64,000 nt of DNA from Cephalotus follicularis. Its lineage: Eukaryota; Streptophyta; Magnoliopsida; Oxalidales; Cephalotaceae. The notes beneath the pieces were generated by a model. It saw only the letters and a program-made list of their open reading frames with translations. It was not told the DNA's origin and ran no database searches. The stretch is from contig BDDD01002852.1 in NCBI GenBank assembly GCA_001972305.1, positions 124,001 to 188,000 of the forward strand, read 5' to 3'. Within the stretch, counting starts at the first letter, position 1. The number at the start of each line of letters is the position of its first letter. The position numbers and the translations under genes are program-made. Positions 11,246-22,715 of the stretch are shown one piece after another.

Positions 11246-11776
11246 TCATGGAGGTTCATAAAGAGGCTCATGCAAGTCCATAGCCTCTTTCATCGTCTCA
11301 TCTGGAAGCTCTAAAAATTTCTTCAATCTTTGCCCATTTACCTTGAACACATTTGCAGTACCCGGCTTACATATCTCAAAAACACCATGTGAGAAAACAT
11401 TTTTAACAATATAAGGACCATCCCAACGAGATCTCAACTTTCCAGGAAATAAATGTAAACGTGAATTATATAAAAGAACCTTGTCTCCTACTTTAAAATT
11501 TTTTCGCAAAAGCCACGCATCATGAAAAGCCTTGGTGTTGTCTTTGGAAATCTTCGCATTGTCATACGCATCATTTCGGATTTCTTCTAACTCAGACAAT
11601 TGAAGTGCACGATGACTACCCGCAATGGAACGATCAAAATTGAATTGCTTAATAGCCCAAAATGCTCGATGTTCTAACTCTACAGGAAGATAACAAGCTT
11701 TACCATACACAAGACGGTAGGGAGATTGACCAAGTTCAGTTTTGAAAGCGGTTCGATAAGCCCATAAAGCATCCAC
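11246..11776 (-). pseudogene. pol: E4 integrase C-terminal part
   Basis: The peptide [47 protein letters not shown] is diagnostic for the Athila-type integrase, and it continues to [20 protein letters not shown] and [18 protein letters not shown], the GPY/F-like region. There is no chromodomain, as expected outside the chromoviruses. Confidence 0.93.
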
Positions 11777-12259
11777 AAGTTGCGTGGACCAATCCTTTCT
11801 ATTGGGGTTGACTATTTTTTTGAGAATTTGCTTGATTTGGCGATTAGATACCTCAACTTACCCACTTGTTTGGGGATGATATGGTGTGACGAGCTTGTGA
11901 GTGATCCCATACCTCTTCATAAGGGCTTCAAATGAATGATTACAAAAATGAGTACCTCTATTACTGATAATGGCACGTGGGGTGCCAAAATGAGAAAAAA
12001 CATGTCCCTTGAGAAATTTAACAACGACGACGTTGTCATTGGTTTGTCAAGGAATCACCTCAATCCACTTTGAAACATAATCAATAGCTAGAAGGATGTA
12101 TAAATTCCCAAATGAATTTGGAAACGGACCCATAAAATCAATACCCCAAACATCAAAGATCTCTACCGTCAAAATTGGTGTCAAAGGCATCATATTTCGT
12201 TTCGTCACACGACCTAAAGCTTGACACGAAGCACAAGCCTTACAGTACTGAAATGCATC
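11777..12259 (-). pseudogene. pol: E4 integrase catalytic core
   Basis: Minus-strand translation shows FLKGHVFSHFGTPRAIISN, GTHFCNHSFEALMKRYGITH and KLVTPYHPQTSG, the Athila version of the integrase core with the second Asp region and the HPQTSG motif. It joins the zinc-binding part on its right and the C-terminal part on its left. Confidence 0.8.
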
Positions 12260-13864
12260 TTAAAAAATAGTCGGCCAATAAAAACCACATTGTAAAACAT
12301 TAGCCGTTGTCTTGGTCGGCCCGAAATGACCACCACATGCTTGATCATGACAAAAAGATAGAATTGAGCGATGCTCATGATCAGGAACACATCGTCGCAA
12401 AATTAAATCCGGACATGCTTTGAAAAGATAAGGATCATCCCAATAAAAATGTTTTGCTTGCGACAGGAACCTATGCCTAACTTGAGCGGACCAATCCGAG
12501 GGTACACTTCCCGTAACAAGATAATTCACTATGTCCGCATACCATGGCTCGCTCTCAACACGCATAATCTGCTCATCAGGAAAACTTTCATTAATCAGAC
12601 CATGGACCTCCAGTGCATTGGAAAGTCGGGATAGATGGTCGGCTACCAAATTCTCAGTTCCTTTCTTGTCTCGAATTTCAACGTCAAACTCATGAAGGAG
12701 CAGAACCCACCGGATAAGACGCGCTTTTGCATCCTTTTTACTCATGAGATGCCGAATCGCAGCATGATCAGTATACACGATGACATGAGATCCAAAAAGA
12801 TATGAACAAAATTTCTCAAGAGCAAAGACCACAGCTAAGAATTCCTTCTCAGTGGTCGTGTAATTCAATTGCACATCGGAAAGGGTCCTACTTGCATAAT
12901 AAATGACGTGAGGCAGTTTATTCATTCTTTGTCCAAGAACAGCTCCAATGGCACTATCGGAAGCGTCATACATGATCTCAAAAGGCTCAGTCCAAATGGG
13001 CGCCTGAATGATAGGAGCGGAAGTGAGCTCTTTCTTTAAGCGGTTAAATGCTACAAGGCACTCATCAGAGAAAACAAAATCTTGATCTTTCTCTAGGAGC
13101 AAAGTCAAGGGGCGTGCTACCTTGCTAAAATCCTTGATGAATCTTTGATAAAAACCAGCATGTCCGAGGAATGCTCGGATATCTTTCACATTACGAGGTG
13201 GAGGCAAATGCTTGATGACTTCAATTTTTGCTTTATCTACTTGAATTCCTTCTTTTGACACTACATGTCCAAGAACGATCCCCTTCTTCACCATGAAATT
13301 GCACTTTTCCCAATTAAGCACCAAATTCTTCTCTCGACTTCTTTCGAGTACTAATTTTAGGTGATGAAGGCATTCAGAAAATGAGGAACCATGCACAGAA
13401 AAGTCATCCATACAAACTTCCAGAAAGGCTTCCACCATGTTAGAGAAAATACTCATCATGCACCTTTGGAAGGTAGCGGGGGCATTGCAAAGGCCAAACG
13501 GCATGCGTCGGTAAGCAAATGTTCCGAAAGAGCATGTGAACGTGGTTTTCTCTTGATCTTGCGGAGTGATTGGAATTTGATTGTATCCGGAGTACCCATC
13601 GAGAAAATAATAATACTCATGACTAGCTAACCTATCTAGCATTTGATCGATAAACGGAAGTGGAAAATCATCCTTCCAGGTTGCTGTATTTAACTTTCGG
13701 TAGTCAATGCACACCCTCCATCCAGTTTGAATTTTTGTAGGAAGTAAATCATTGGTGGAGGATTGTACTACCGTTACTCCGGATTTCTTTGGGACAACGT
13801 GGACTGGACTCACCCATTGACTATCAAAAATGGGATAAATGATCCCATTGTCCAGCCACATCAA
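12260..13864 (-). pseudogene. pol: E4 reverse transcriptase, RNase H and integrase N-terminus
   Basis: This 534-residue open stretch has [80 protein letters not shown] and [12 protein letters not shown] (active-site region MDD). RNase H landmarks follow: [56 protein letters not shown]. It ends in the integrase zinc region ([20 protein letters not shown]). [11 protein letters not shown] and the AIRHL form are typical of the Athila/Tat branch. Confidence 0.94.
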
Positions 13865-13867
13865 GAT

Positions 13868-14203
13868 TTATTTTTCTATGGCTTCTTTCATCAAGGGATT
13901 TACTCTACACTGAGGTTCTCTAGAAGGTTTGGATCCTTCTATGAGATTTATGCGATGCTCGCAAATGGAAGGGCTAATTCCTTTGATGTCAGCCATCGTC
14001 CAACCAATTGCCTCTTTATTTTCTTTGAGTAGGTCAATAACCTTCTCTTCCTGACTGGGAGTAAGATCAGATGAAATGATAACAGGAAGAGTTTGGTTGT
14101 CACCTAGAAATGAGTATTTCAATGTAGAGGGAAATTCTTTGAGTTCAAGTTTTGGAGGCTCCTCAATTGATGGTTTAGGCAAGGATGTGGAAAAGGGGCC
14201 CAC
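13868..14203 (-). pseudogene. pol: E4 protease-RT linker
   Basis: The peptide contains ELKEFPSTLKYSFLGDNQTL, PVIISSDLTPSQEEKVIDLL and KENKEAIGWTMADIKGISPS, followed by CEHRINLIEG. This is the conserved Athila/Tat lead-in to RT. It lies between the protease and RT parts in the correct order. Confidence 0.9.
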
Positions 14204-14215
14204 TGGCTCAAATGG

Positions 14216-15190
14216 CTACATACTAAACACATCAACGAAATCACCTCCATCGACATCCTCTAAATCCCGCATGCAATCATTAAAATTTACATCAAAATCA
14301 ATGTCGAAGTGTGTATCAATATAATCAGGAAAAGCATGGAATGCATTCAAATCATCAAAATCAACGGAATGCTTACCCAATCGGAAAACATTAAAATCCA
14401 TAGACGTATTTCCGAAGCTTAATCTCATCAGACCATTTCGATAATTGATTAACGCATTGCTTGTAGCGAGGAAAGGTCTACCAAGGATAACTGGAATTTG
14501 ATCATTTAAGTTTGCAACAGGCTGGGTGTCTAAGACGACGAAGTCGACAGGAAAGAAAAACTCTCCAACCTTTATCAACACATCCTCGATTTTCCCTCGC
14601 GGCACCATCACAGAACTATCCGCTAATTGCAATGTCATCATGGTTGGTCTTAACACTCCTAATCCAAGCTTCTCATAAACCGATGACGGCAACAAGTTCA
14701 CACTTGCTCCTAAATCGAGCAAGGCATGCTCAATTTTTGTGTTGCCAATAACACAAGAGATTGTCGGGCAGCCAGGATCTTTATACTTTCGCATCTTGGG
14801 TTGTAAAAATAGTGCACTAATGTTGGCTGCCAAGAAAGACTTTTTGGGAGTCTGAAGGATCCTCTTTTTAGTGTATAAGTCTTTAAGGACTTTTGCGTAA
14901 GAGGGCACCTGTTCTATGGCTTCCAGCAATGGGATATTGATTCGGACTTGCTTAAATGTTTCGATGATCTTCTCCATTGCTGGGGCTTTCTTGCTTTGCA
15001 ATCTTTTTGGAAAGGGAGCTGGTGGGTCAAATGAACGCTTTGGCACCTCGACCGGTTGTTTCTTCTTCTCATCCTCTTTCTCCTTCCTCAATTCATCATA
15101 CGCATTTAATTTTATTGATTGCTCTGATGGGTCAATCAATAATTCTTGCAAATTTTCTTGCGCCAAGGATTCCTCCATTTGCTCACTCAC
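14216..15190 (-). pseudogene. pol: E4 Gag C-terminus and protease
   Basis: The N-terminal half is charged and proline-rich (PVEVPKRSFDPPAPFPKRLQ). The second half has PGCPTISCVIGNTKIEHALL, DLGASVNLLPSSVYEKLGLG and PVILGRPFLATSNALINYRN, the Athila-type aspartic protease. The DLGAS form is normal for this lineage. Confidence 0.9.
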
Positions 15191-15277
15191 ATTTTCCGTT
15201 TGATCCGCTGGATGGTATTAATTTCCACTCCTTAGGGCAAAAACTTGTTTTGATGGTCCAGAGGAGGAAGCTGAATT

Positions 15278-15568
15278 TTACGGATTTAAAGGTTGGTGGA
15301 ATTGAGCGGAATGGTTTAAGGAAGTCCTAGGATTCTGGTCAGGTTGTGAGGGTGTTTTTCCTTTTTCTCTTTCGTGCAGAGCGGATGCTAGTGGTGAAAT
15401 TTGTTTTTCCATGTTATGCTGACTAGTTATCAAGGTGCTCATTAGAAGTTCTATGCTCTTTTCTAACGACGAAATCCTAGATGTATCATCCCTTTGGTTT
15501 GGCAAACTTGATGTCTGTTGACTTGAGAATTGATTTTGTGGTGGGAAGGATGGTCGAATAGTGTTCAA
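15278..15568 (-). pseudogene. gag: E4 Gag remnant
   Basis: A Q/S/P-rich peptide with SSLEKSIELLMSTLITSQHN resembles the low-complexity C-terminal region of Athila Gag. It lies between the protease part and the right LTR. The assignment rests on position and composition more than on a conserved domain. Confidence 0.6.
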
Positions 15569-15606
15569 ATTTTGGGAGAACCTTGGAAATGTCTGTTGTG
15601 GTGCAG

Positions 15607-16405
15607 GGCAGAAATATTGAAGAACAAATCAAATATTCAAGGATTTTTATTGATGGAATTGAAACAATAACAATCTAGGCTTTGTTCTAACCCCAAAACC
15701 TTGAAAAGTTTAGCTACTAAACATTGTGAAATAAAACTAAATTGATAAAAGAAATTAGGGTTTCTACTAGCCTCTACACACTTGATTTGGCCGGCATTAC
15801 ATTGTTTTTATACTACAAAACTGATCAAAAACGAAAATAAAGCAATTCTAGTTACAAAATCTGGTAAAAAATCTATCTTTCTATTTCTGCTGCAGAAGAA
15901 GACGTCGATCCCTAACAAAAGACGTCGATGTCTTTTGGTAAAAATCGCGTTTTGCCGAGATGCGCTTGAAAGACATCGATCCCTAAGCAGAAAGACGTCG
16001 ATCCCTTTTGGTCCAAAAGTTACAGGTCGAATTTGCACAAAGACGTCGATCCCTTTGATGAAAGGCGTCGATCCCTTTCTCATAGCTCTTGAAGGTAAGT
16101 TGTAATTCCCAGAGAAGACATCGATCCTTAGCCAAAGACGTCGACACGTTTATTGTAAACCCAGAAAAGTCGTCGATCCGTATGATAGACATCGACGCTT
16201 TTTGCTCTGTTTCTGCCGAATTTTGTCAATTCTTCAATCTTCACTCTTTCAAGCTCTAATTTGCACAATTTTTTGTGGTATTCTTGCACTTTGGTCATTT
16301 AGCTCTTGTACCTAAAAATCAACATAACACGACCAAAGTAGTCTATTCCAAGCATAAAAATATCACAAATAACTCATTAAAAATAACATATTTTTATGCT
16401 AATCA
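15607..16405 (-). repeat. E4 right (5') LTR region
   Basis: On the minus strand it starts TGATTAGCATAAAAATATG at 16405, directly beside the GTACG duplication. The part 15607-16110 matches 10431-10925 of the left LTR with few differences by eye. The array at 15899-16195 lies inside it. Confidence 0.82.
15899..16195. repeat. GACGTCGATCCC-type array in E4 right LTR
   Basis: Cores begin at about 15903, 15923, 15974, 15996, 16025 (GGTCGA), 16044, 16066, 16119, 16139, 16171 and 16190. The steps are 20, 51, 22, 29, 19, 22, 53, 20, 32 and 19 bp. Most copies read GACGTCGATCCC or GACATCGATCC. The step classes of about 21, 29 and 50 bp recur in the Tekay and SIRE LTRs. Confidence 0.85.
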
Positions 16406-16410
16406 GTACG
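16406..16410. repeat. Target-site duplication GTACG, right copy (E4)
   Basis: This is the right copy of the duplication at 9787-9791, directly after E4's terminal CA. Confidence 0.92.
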
Positions 16411-17030
16411 CCTAGTATTGAGCAAGTTCCTATTGTATGTGATTTTCCTGACGTGTTTCTGGATGATCTTACTTCATTGCCACCGGAAAGAGATGTAGAG
16501 TTCAACATTGAACTAATGCCAGGGACTGCTCCTACATCCAAAGCACCGCATCGAATGGCTCCTGCCGAACTGAAGGAGTTAAAAACTCAATTACAGGATT
16601 ATCTTGATAAGGGCTTCATCAGACGGAGTGTGTCACCGTGCGGAGCACCGGTTCTGTTTGTGAAAAAGAAGGATGGATCGATGCGGCTATGCATCGATTA
16701 CAGGCTGCTGAATCAGGTATCAGTGAAAAACAAGTATCCTCTGCCACATATTGAGGAGTTTTTCGACCAATTGCAAGGCTCAACTGTATTCTCCAAATTT
16801 GACCTGAGAACAGGTTATCATCAGTTGAGGATCCGAGAAGGTGATGTGGAAAAGACCGCATTTCGAACCAGATATGGGAATTACAAATTTGAGATACTGT
16901 TGTTTGGTTTAACAAATGCTCCTGCAACCTTTATGTGTTTGATGAATAGAGTGTTCTAGCCCTATCTTGACCAGTTTGTCGTTATATTCCTAGACGACAT
17001 CCTGATTTATTCGAGGAACATTGAGGAACA
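16411..17030 (+). pseudogene. pol: E2 reverse transcriptase
   Basis: [40 protein letters not shown] and [20 protein letters not shown] lead to [51 protein letters not shown] and a region equivalent to [11 protein letters not shown] at 16981-17013 with the active-site DD. It continues E2's protease part across the E4 insertion. Confidence 0.92.
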
Positions 17031-17031
17031 C

Positions 17032-17770
17032 ATGCAGCATTTGAGGATTGTATTGCAGACATTATGGAAGGAACAACTATTTGCCAAATTCAGCAAGTGC
17101 GAGTTTTTCCTGGATCGTGTGACTTTCCTAGGTCACATTGTGTCGAGTGAAGGATTGTCGGTGGATCCTTCGAAGATAGAGAGTATTGTTGATTGGCCCC
17201 AACCGAGGAGCGTTACTGAGGTTCGTAGCTTCTTGGGATTGGCTGGCTACTACCGAAGGTTCATCAAAGGGTTTTCGAAGCTTGATACACCATTGACACG
17301 GTTGACTCAGAAGAAGTCAAGTTTTGAGTGGGATGATTCTTGTGAGGCAAGTTTCCGAGAGTTGAGGAGTCGGTTGATTTCGGCTCCAGTGTTGGCATTA
17401 TCGGAGGGTAATGAGGGTTTTACTGTCTATAATGATGCTTCTGGGAAGGGATTGGGATGCGTCCTTATGCAATATGGTAGGGTGATTGCATACAAATCAA
17501 GAAATTTAAAGTCGTACGAAGAAAATTATCCCGTACACGATCTTGAGTTGGCAACCATGGTATTCGCTTTGCAGAAATGGAGACACTATCTCTATGGTGC
17601 TCAATTTGAGATTTTCACTGACCATAAAAGTTTAAAGTACTTATTTTCCCAGAAGGAGCTCAACATGGGACAAAAACGATGGGTGGAGTTCGTTAATGAT
17701 TATAACTGCAACATTCAATACCACCCAGGAAAGGCGAATGTAGTGGCGGATGCGCTGAGTCGCCAGGCAA
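17032..17770 (+). pseudogene. pol: E2 RT connection and RNase H
   Basis: [40 protein letters not shown] and [60 protein letters not shown] mark the RT end and RNase [17 protein letters not shown] closes the domain at about 17720-17766. Confidence 0.92.
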
Positions 17771-18240
17771 TGATTGCTGGAGCAATGGTTTCACAGTGGA
17801 AGCTATTGGAGGAATTTCAGAGATGGAATCCGTTCATGGTTTCCCGAGGAGTTATTGTGGCAAATCTTAGAGCACAACAGGAACTTCTAAAGCTTATTCT
17901 GACTGCTCAGGACAGTGACACTGAGTTATGGAGTATTCGTGAGAATCTAGACACTGATTCTGAATTCTCCATCCATACCAATGGTATATTGAGGTTTCGA
18001 GGAAGGATATGTGTTTCGGATGACGAGAGCATCAGGGATGAACTACTGCAGCCAGCCCACAAGTCAAAATACAGTGTTCACCCTGGAAGTTCCAAAATGT
18101 GGCATGACCTGAAAAAGAACTACTGGTTGAGTGGTATGAAAAGAGTGATTGCTGAATATGTAGCAAGATGTTTGACCTGTCAGAGAGTGAAGGATGAACA
18201 TCAGAAATCTGTGGGACTGCTACAGTCATTACCAGTGGTT
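17771..18240 (+). pseudogene. pol: E2 integrase zinc-binding N-terminus
   Basis: A variable linker is followed by [20 protein letters not shown] and [17 protein letters not shown], the HHCC zinc-binding domain. The sequence then enters the core with [20 protein letters not shown]. Confidence 0.9.
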
Positions 18241-18840
18241 GAATGGAAATGGGAGCATGTGACCATGGACTTCGTGTCGGGGTTACCGAGGTCACGGAAT
18301 TAGCATGAAGCAATGCGGGTTGTAGTGGACAGACTCACTAAGTCTTCACATTTTCTTCCTATGAACATTACGTATTCTATCGAGAAGTTGGCTCGATTGT
18401 ATATCCGGGAGATAGTGAGATTGCATGGAGTGCCGGTCAATATTGTTTGTGACCTAGATGCTAGATTCACTTCACGGTTCTGGAAGAAGTTCCAAGCGGT
18501 GATGGGAACAGCATTGAACTTCAGTACTGCGTTCCACCCACAGACCGACGGACAGTCTGAGTGTACCATTCAGACTCTGGAGGATATGCTACGGGCTTGT
18601 ATGATTGATTTCGCTGGGAGTTGGGAGGATCATCAGTCGCTGATTGAGTTCTCTTACAACAACAGCTTTCACACCAGTATCGGAATGGCTCCCTATGAAG
18701 CCTTGTATGGGAGGAAGTTCATATCACCTATTTGCTGGGACGAAATGGGTGAGACACAAGTGCTGGGACCGGACTTGGTACAAGAGACTGCTGATAAAGT
18801 GGAATTGATCAAGAAGAGACTGCTAGCTGCACAGAGCTAG
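18241..18840 (+). pseudogene. pol: E2 integrase catalytic core
   Basis: Core landmarks are [63 protein letters not shown] and [20 protein letters not shown]. Both aspartates and the glutamate region of the DDE core are recognisable. The segment ends with the ALYGRKFISPICWDEMGE region typical of chromoviruses. Confidence 0.9.
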
Positions 18841-19303
18841 CAGAAGAGTTACGCCGATATAAAGAGGAGAAAGCTAGAATTCGAGAAGAGGGATCATGTT
18901 TTCATGAAGATCTCGCCTTCGAAAAGGATACACCGTTTTGGCCTCAAGGGGAAGTTGGCTCCAAGGTACATTGGACCTTATGAGATACTGGAGAGAGTGG
19001 GGGAAGTGGCATATCAGATTGCACTACCGCCCAGTTTGTCGAATGTTCATAACTTCTTTCATGTTTCCATGTTACGAAAATACGTACCCGACCCATCTCA
19101 CATATTGAGTTATGACCCTGGATTCATCAGTGATATCTTATGAAGAGAGGCTGACGAGGATTATGGATCGGATGGAGAAAGTACTCAGGAATAAGACTAT
19201 ACCTATGGTAAAGGTTTTGTGGCGGTTTCATGGTGTCGAAGAGGCGACCCGGGAACATGAAGCTGATATGATGGAAACGTTCCCCCACTTGTTCGGAATG
19301 TAA
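18841..19303 (+). pseudogene. pol: E2 integrase C-terminus and chromodomain
   Basis: GLKGKLAPRYIGPYEILERV and GEVAYQIALPPSLSNVHNFF, HVSMLRKYVPDPSHIL form the GPY/F region. The chromodomain follows with MEKVLRNKTIPMVKVLWRFH and EEATREHEADMMETFPHLF. This is the usual end of Tekay-type pol, about 40 bp before the LTR. Confidence 0.9.
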
Positions 19304-19330
19304 AAGCTAAATTCGGGGACGAATTTTCTT

Positions 19331-19344
19331 TAAAGGAGGGGGGA
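19331..19344 (+). other. E2 polypurine tract
   Basis: TAAAGGAGGGGGGA lies directly before the LTR start TGTAATAACC (19346). The upstream GGGGACGAATTTTCTTTAAA is the common Tekay-type lead-in. Confidence 0.85.
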
Positions 19345-19517
19345 ATGTAATAACCGCAAATTTCAATTAATGTGTATTGTACACAATGATGAATAAAATA
19401 TGCAATATATTGAGATATAATGTCCAATTACTATATAAATTGGGGTTGTTGAATTGTTGGATTTGATTGGAAATGCAAATGTGGTGAAACACATTTAACA
19501 AACCAAAACCAGTCTCA

Positions 19518-19580
19518 AACAGCTGACTGCCTTGATTCAAAGTGTGACAGTCGAATGTCACAGGGCAACAGTCGACTGGT
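19518..19580. repeat. Short GTCGAC motif group in E2 LTR
   Basis: AGCTGACT at 19520, AGTCGAAT at 19548 and AGTCGACT at 19569 are spaced 28 and 21 bp. The corresponding motifs in the inverted fragment are at 7772, 7799 and 7820 (27 and 21 bp). Confidence 0.75.
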
Positions 19581-20507
19581 CTGGCACATACAAGTGTTTG
19601 TGCATGGCATGTAAAAACACAGTAGTGGCAGCCTAAACGTGTCTTGCATGATAGATGCGTGCCACCAGGCGTACAATATGCAAGAGTAGGTCTTGCATGT
19701 GCTCTGCTCCATCTGAGAACCTGCAACCTGCAAAACAGAAGTTGGAAGAAGAAAAGAGAAAGAAACATGCATGTGATAGAGAGAAATAGGAAAAAACTGA
19801 AAATTTGAGTTAATGAATGAAACGAGAATTGGAATACAATTTCCTTTATAACAGAGGCTGCATGAGTGATTAGAGAGTTAGAAACACTGAGAAAGAGCGG
19901 AATCTTATTGATGATTGTGGACCTTGCGTGTTGGAGCTTGCATGTTGAAGTTGGGAGGTTCTAAGAGTGATTAAATATTTGGTTTTCTGGGTAAGCTCTC
20001 AATTCTTGTTATTGTTGAAGTTATAGTCACTGATTTCGGCCTACATGGCTACTGTCCATACGTCTATAGCTTTTAATTCTGGAATTAGAGATGGAATTGT
20101 AAATTGTTAAAGGAAGAGTTGAAGCTTAGAAATTTCTGATAAGCTACTGATTAGATTATAGTTGTTATCATCATTTTGATAAACAAATAACTTACTGGTT
20201 TTAATGTATATGCATAACTTACTAGTTTTAATGTATATGCATGTAAACATGGAATTGTATAGATTAACTTGCTGAAATTGGAAAGTTTGTGTGAAGTTGG
20301 GACTTGGAACTCAAAGAGAGAAATCAACTCAATTTGATTTCGGGATAGCATTTGAGGTACGGGTTTTGACATGTTTTGGAGGATATGATATGTATATCTT
20401 GCATGGATGATTTTTGTACGATTACATGTTGTTAATTGGTTGAAATTGGATTGTGACATGCATACCATGTTTTTATTAAACTACTGCTTGACGGTTTTGG
20501 ACAAAAA

Positions 20508-20602
20508 CAGTCGACTGTTTAATCCCAACAGTCGACTTCTCAATGTAAACAGTCGATTGTTAAGGACAAACAGTCCACTGCCTAATGAAAACAGTCTGCT
20601 AT
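20508..20602. repeat. 21-bp-phased AGTCGACT array in E2 LTR
   Basis: The motifs start at 20509 (AGTCGACT), 20530 (AGTCGACT), 20551 (AGTCGATT), 20572 (AGTCCACT) and 20593 (AGTCTGCT). Every step is exactly 21 bp although the intervening bases differ. Confidence 0.9.
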
Positions 20603-21221
20603 TCTTATTAACTGCTTACAGTTAAGTGACAAATTACTGATATTAGTTGCTGTTAGGCTGTAAATTGTGTGTAATTACCCTGGCCTCCACATGGGATGAT
20701 TGTAACAGTCAAGCCTGACCTTAGGTAGTTATATTACAGGAAGTAATCAACGTATGCACTCCTTGTGTGAGTTGTGCAAGAATGACTAGGGTATGCTAAC
20801 ATCTTGTTGAATCCTTGAATTGTGATTGTTCCGCTACTGTTAATGATGCTATTATACATAATGTATAGCTATTAAGTGTTCAGAAATACTATTGTTACAC
20901 TTAATATTAATGATTGAACCAACTAGTGCTATAAGCACAAATATGAGTTTTTCTTACTGTTTCCAAAATGAAAAATTATTGTCAAATGATTTACTAATTT
21001 TCCTCCCATGAGAGGCACAACTACTGTATTGAGTATTGTTCCCCCAAAAGAGAGGATGGTCACTGAACTGAAAAAATGTTTCTAAGGAAAACAACTATTA
21101 TATTGCATATTATGGATATATGTAATATTGCTATTGAATTGATTGAATTGTTTGTCTATGTTATTGCCATTAGTCGAGTGATAGGAGACATCACTGGCTA
21201 CTGGGTGGTCCTATGTGCTAG

Positions 21222-21226
21222 GAGTT
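21222..21226. repeat. Target-site duplication GAGTT, left copy (E5)
   Basis: GAGTT at 21222-21226 recurs at 39136-39140, directly outside E5's TG and CA ends. Joined across the insertion, the flanks read GCTAGGAGTTGGCTAGAG, which resembles GCCAGGAGTTGGCTGGGT in the E3 LTR (23960-23980); this confirms the site lies inside an LTR. Confidence 0.92.
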
Positions 21227-22418
21227 TGTGACGCCCCGTCACATTTACGAGGCTAATTTGCAAAACACGTGAGCGTGAAAAACACGCGAGTAGAATATTA
21301 GTATTATTAATATTATATGTAAAAAAAAAAGGGAAGTCTGGCGCGTCTAGAAGGCGCTAGATGCACCAGACTAATTAAAAGAAGTGGGCAAAGCGCCCGT
21401 GTGACATAGAGAGGGAGAGAGTTGAGACAGAGAGATGAGCGCGAGAGGGATGGAGAGACGCCGGAGAAGAGACGCCGGGAAGCGCGAGGCACCGGGAAGA
21501 GCGGCGTGGGTCTTCCTTCAGCCGCCGGTAAGCCTCCTTCCTCCTCTTTTTTCTTCTTTCTCTTCCTTTCTTCTTCGTCTGCCGACACTGCCGGCTCTCC
21601 TCCGCCGCCGTTTTGAACGCGGGTTGGGCCGGTCATGGCCTAGAAGACCACCTCCTTCCATTTCAGTGGTGGTTGAGGCGTGATTCGGCCAGAGGTGACG
21701 GTTGAGACAACTGAAAGAGTTGACTCACTGTCGGCTCTGCCGCCACTTTGGGATGCGATTCCCTGCGAGTCTCGGTCACCAAAGCGTAGACCGGACTTTG
21801 TGGAGGCCAGGGGTGGTGAGACCGGAGCAATGGCGTCTCGGCCGGAGCTATGGCGCGGCGACAGCCGTCGATTCTCGGCGAGTTATGGGTGGAGACGCGT
21901 AGTACATGCCTCGTGGAAAACTTTTTGTGAAGTGACCATAATTGTTGGATGACCGGCGAGTTGACTCGGTGAGTCAAACTCACTGCCGGCGGTGGCTGCT
22001 CATTTTTGGGTGAGTCACAGTGAGTTTTGATCAATAATGTGAGTTGATCAGTTGTTTTAGGGGTTGTTTTGGGTGTCGTCGGAACTTTGGCAGGTTGACC
22101 GGAAATTGGCCAAAGCTCCGGTGACTAATAGTGTTAATTGCATATGTGTAGGAAGTAACGAATATGTATTGTTTATGCAGTGTGACGGTTGATAGAGTTT
22201 CGAAACGATGATGGGAATCCGATAGCCGATTCAAAGCTTCGAGGGGTTAGTTCGTGGAAGTATCGGCTCTGATATTGTGAGTAGAACATCTCCTTCCTTT
22301 ATCTTATTGATTTTGAAATTCGTTGTTTGATTTTATCATACGATATGGCTTGTTATATGATTCCATAATGATTTCTTGGAATCCTTTATTGACATTCTCG
22401 ATTGAACTCTAATAGGAC
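21227..22418 (+). repeat. E5 left LTR, part before E3
   Basis: It aligns with 35360-36549 of the right LTR. The GC-rich, GA-rich stretch 21400-21960 has overlapping open frames on several frames and both strands, in both LTR copies; this looks like leader sequence and not a gene. A donor-like GCCG|GTAAGC occurs near 21529 (GCAAGC in the right LTR, near 35661). Confidence 0.9.
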
Positions 22419-22562
22419 TGTAACGCCCGAGATTTTCATTTAAGTGTAATATTGCTTTTCCTATGTAATTTTACACCTTGTGTTAATGAGAATCGTGTTT
22501 TCCCTCTTTCCCGTGTTGAAATGTTGCTTGAAAGTGTGATGTTGTGTGTTTTTGGTGCAGGG

Positions 22563-22715
22563 GCAGCCGACTGCCACAGGGAGGCAGCCGACTGGACCCT
22601 TGTCGAAGCGTGGCAGCCAGCTGCCAGGAGGAGGCAGCCAGCTGGTGGGAGTGTCGGCAGAAACAGCCGACTGCCAGGCAAGGCACTCGACTGCCATGCG
22701 CCAGACAGCCCACGT
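22563..22715. repeat. AGCCGACT array 1 in E3 LTR
   Basis: Motifs start at 22565, 22586, 22615, 22636, 22665, 22685 and 22707. The steps alternate: 21, 29, 21, 29, 20, 22 bp. Most read CAGCCGACTGCC or CAGCCAGCTG. The 3' LTR remnant carries the same group at about 29620-29770. Confidence 0.85.

Larger units (their letters stand above)
9792..16405 (-). mobile_element. E4: Athila-type Ty3 element nested in E2
   Basis: A minus-strand, non-chromoviral Ty3 element of the Athila type, bounded by GTACG duplications. From right to left: LTR 16405-15607, gag C-terminal part, protease, RT-RNase H, integrase, polypurine tract, LTR. The total of 6.6 kb is short for Athila elements, which are commonly above 10 kb. 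It is broken, with about five breaks. It is younger than E2. Confidence 0.9.
19346..21226 (+). repeat. E2 3' LTR, first part
   Basis: It starts TGTAATAACCGC after the polypurine tract and runs to the E5 insertion. It contains GTCGAC motifs at 19520-19580 and 20508-20600, and a donor-like TGG|GTAAGC at 19991. Content is otherwise AT-rich and non-coding. GAGTT at 21222-21226 is the left E5 target duplication. Confidence 0.85.

Noticed and set aside
10431-16110. E4 direct repeats as an independent solo element
   Set aside because: Both copies lie inside one unit bounded by TG...CA and GTACG duplications, so they are LTR parts of E4.
21400-21960. GC-rich overlapping open frames with Arg-rich peptides as a possible host gene
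   Set aside because: The same frames exist in E5's other LTR (35554-36084), they overlap on several frames and both strands, and composition is that of an LTR leader. No known domain was recognised.
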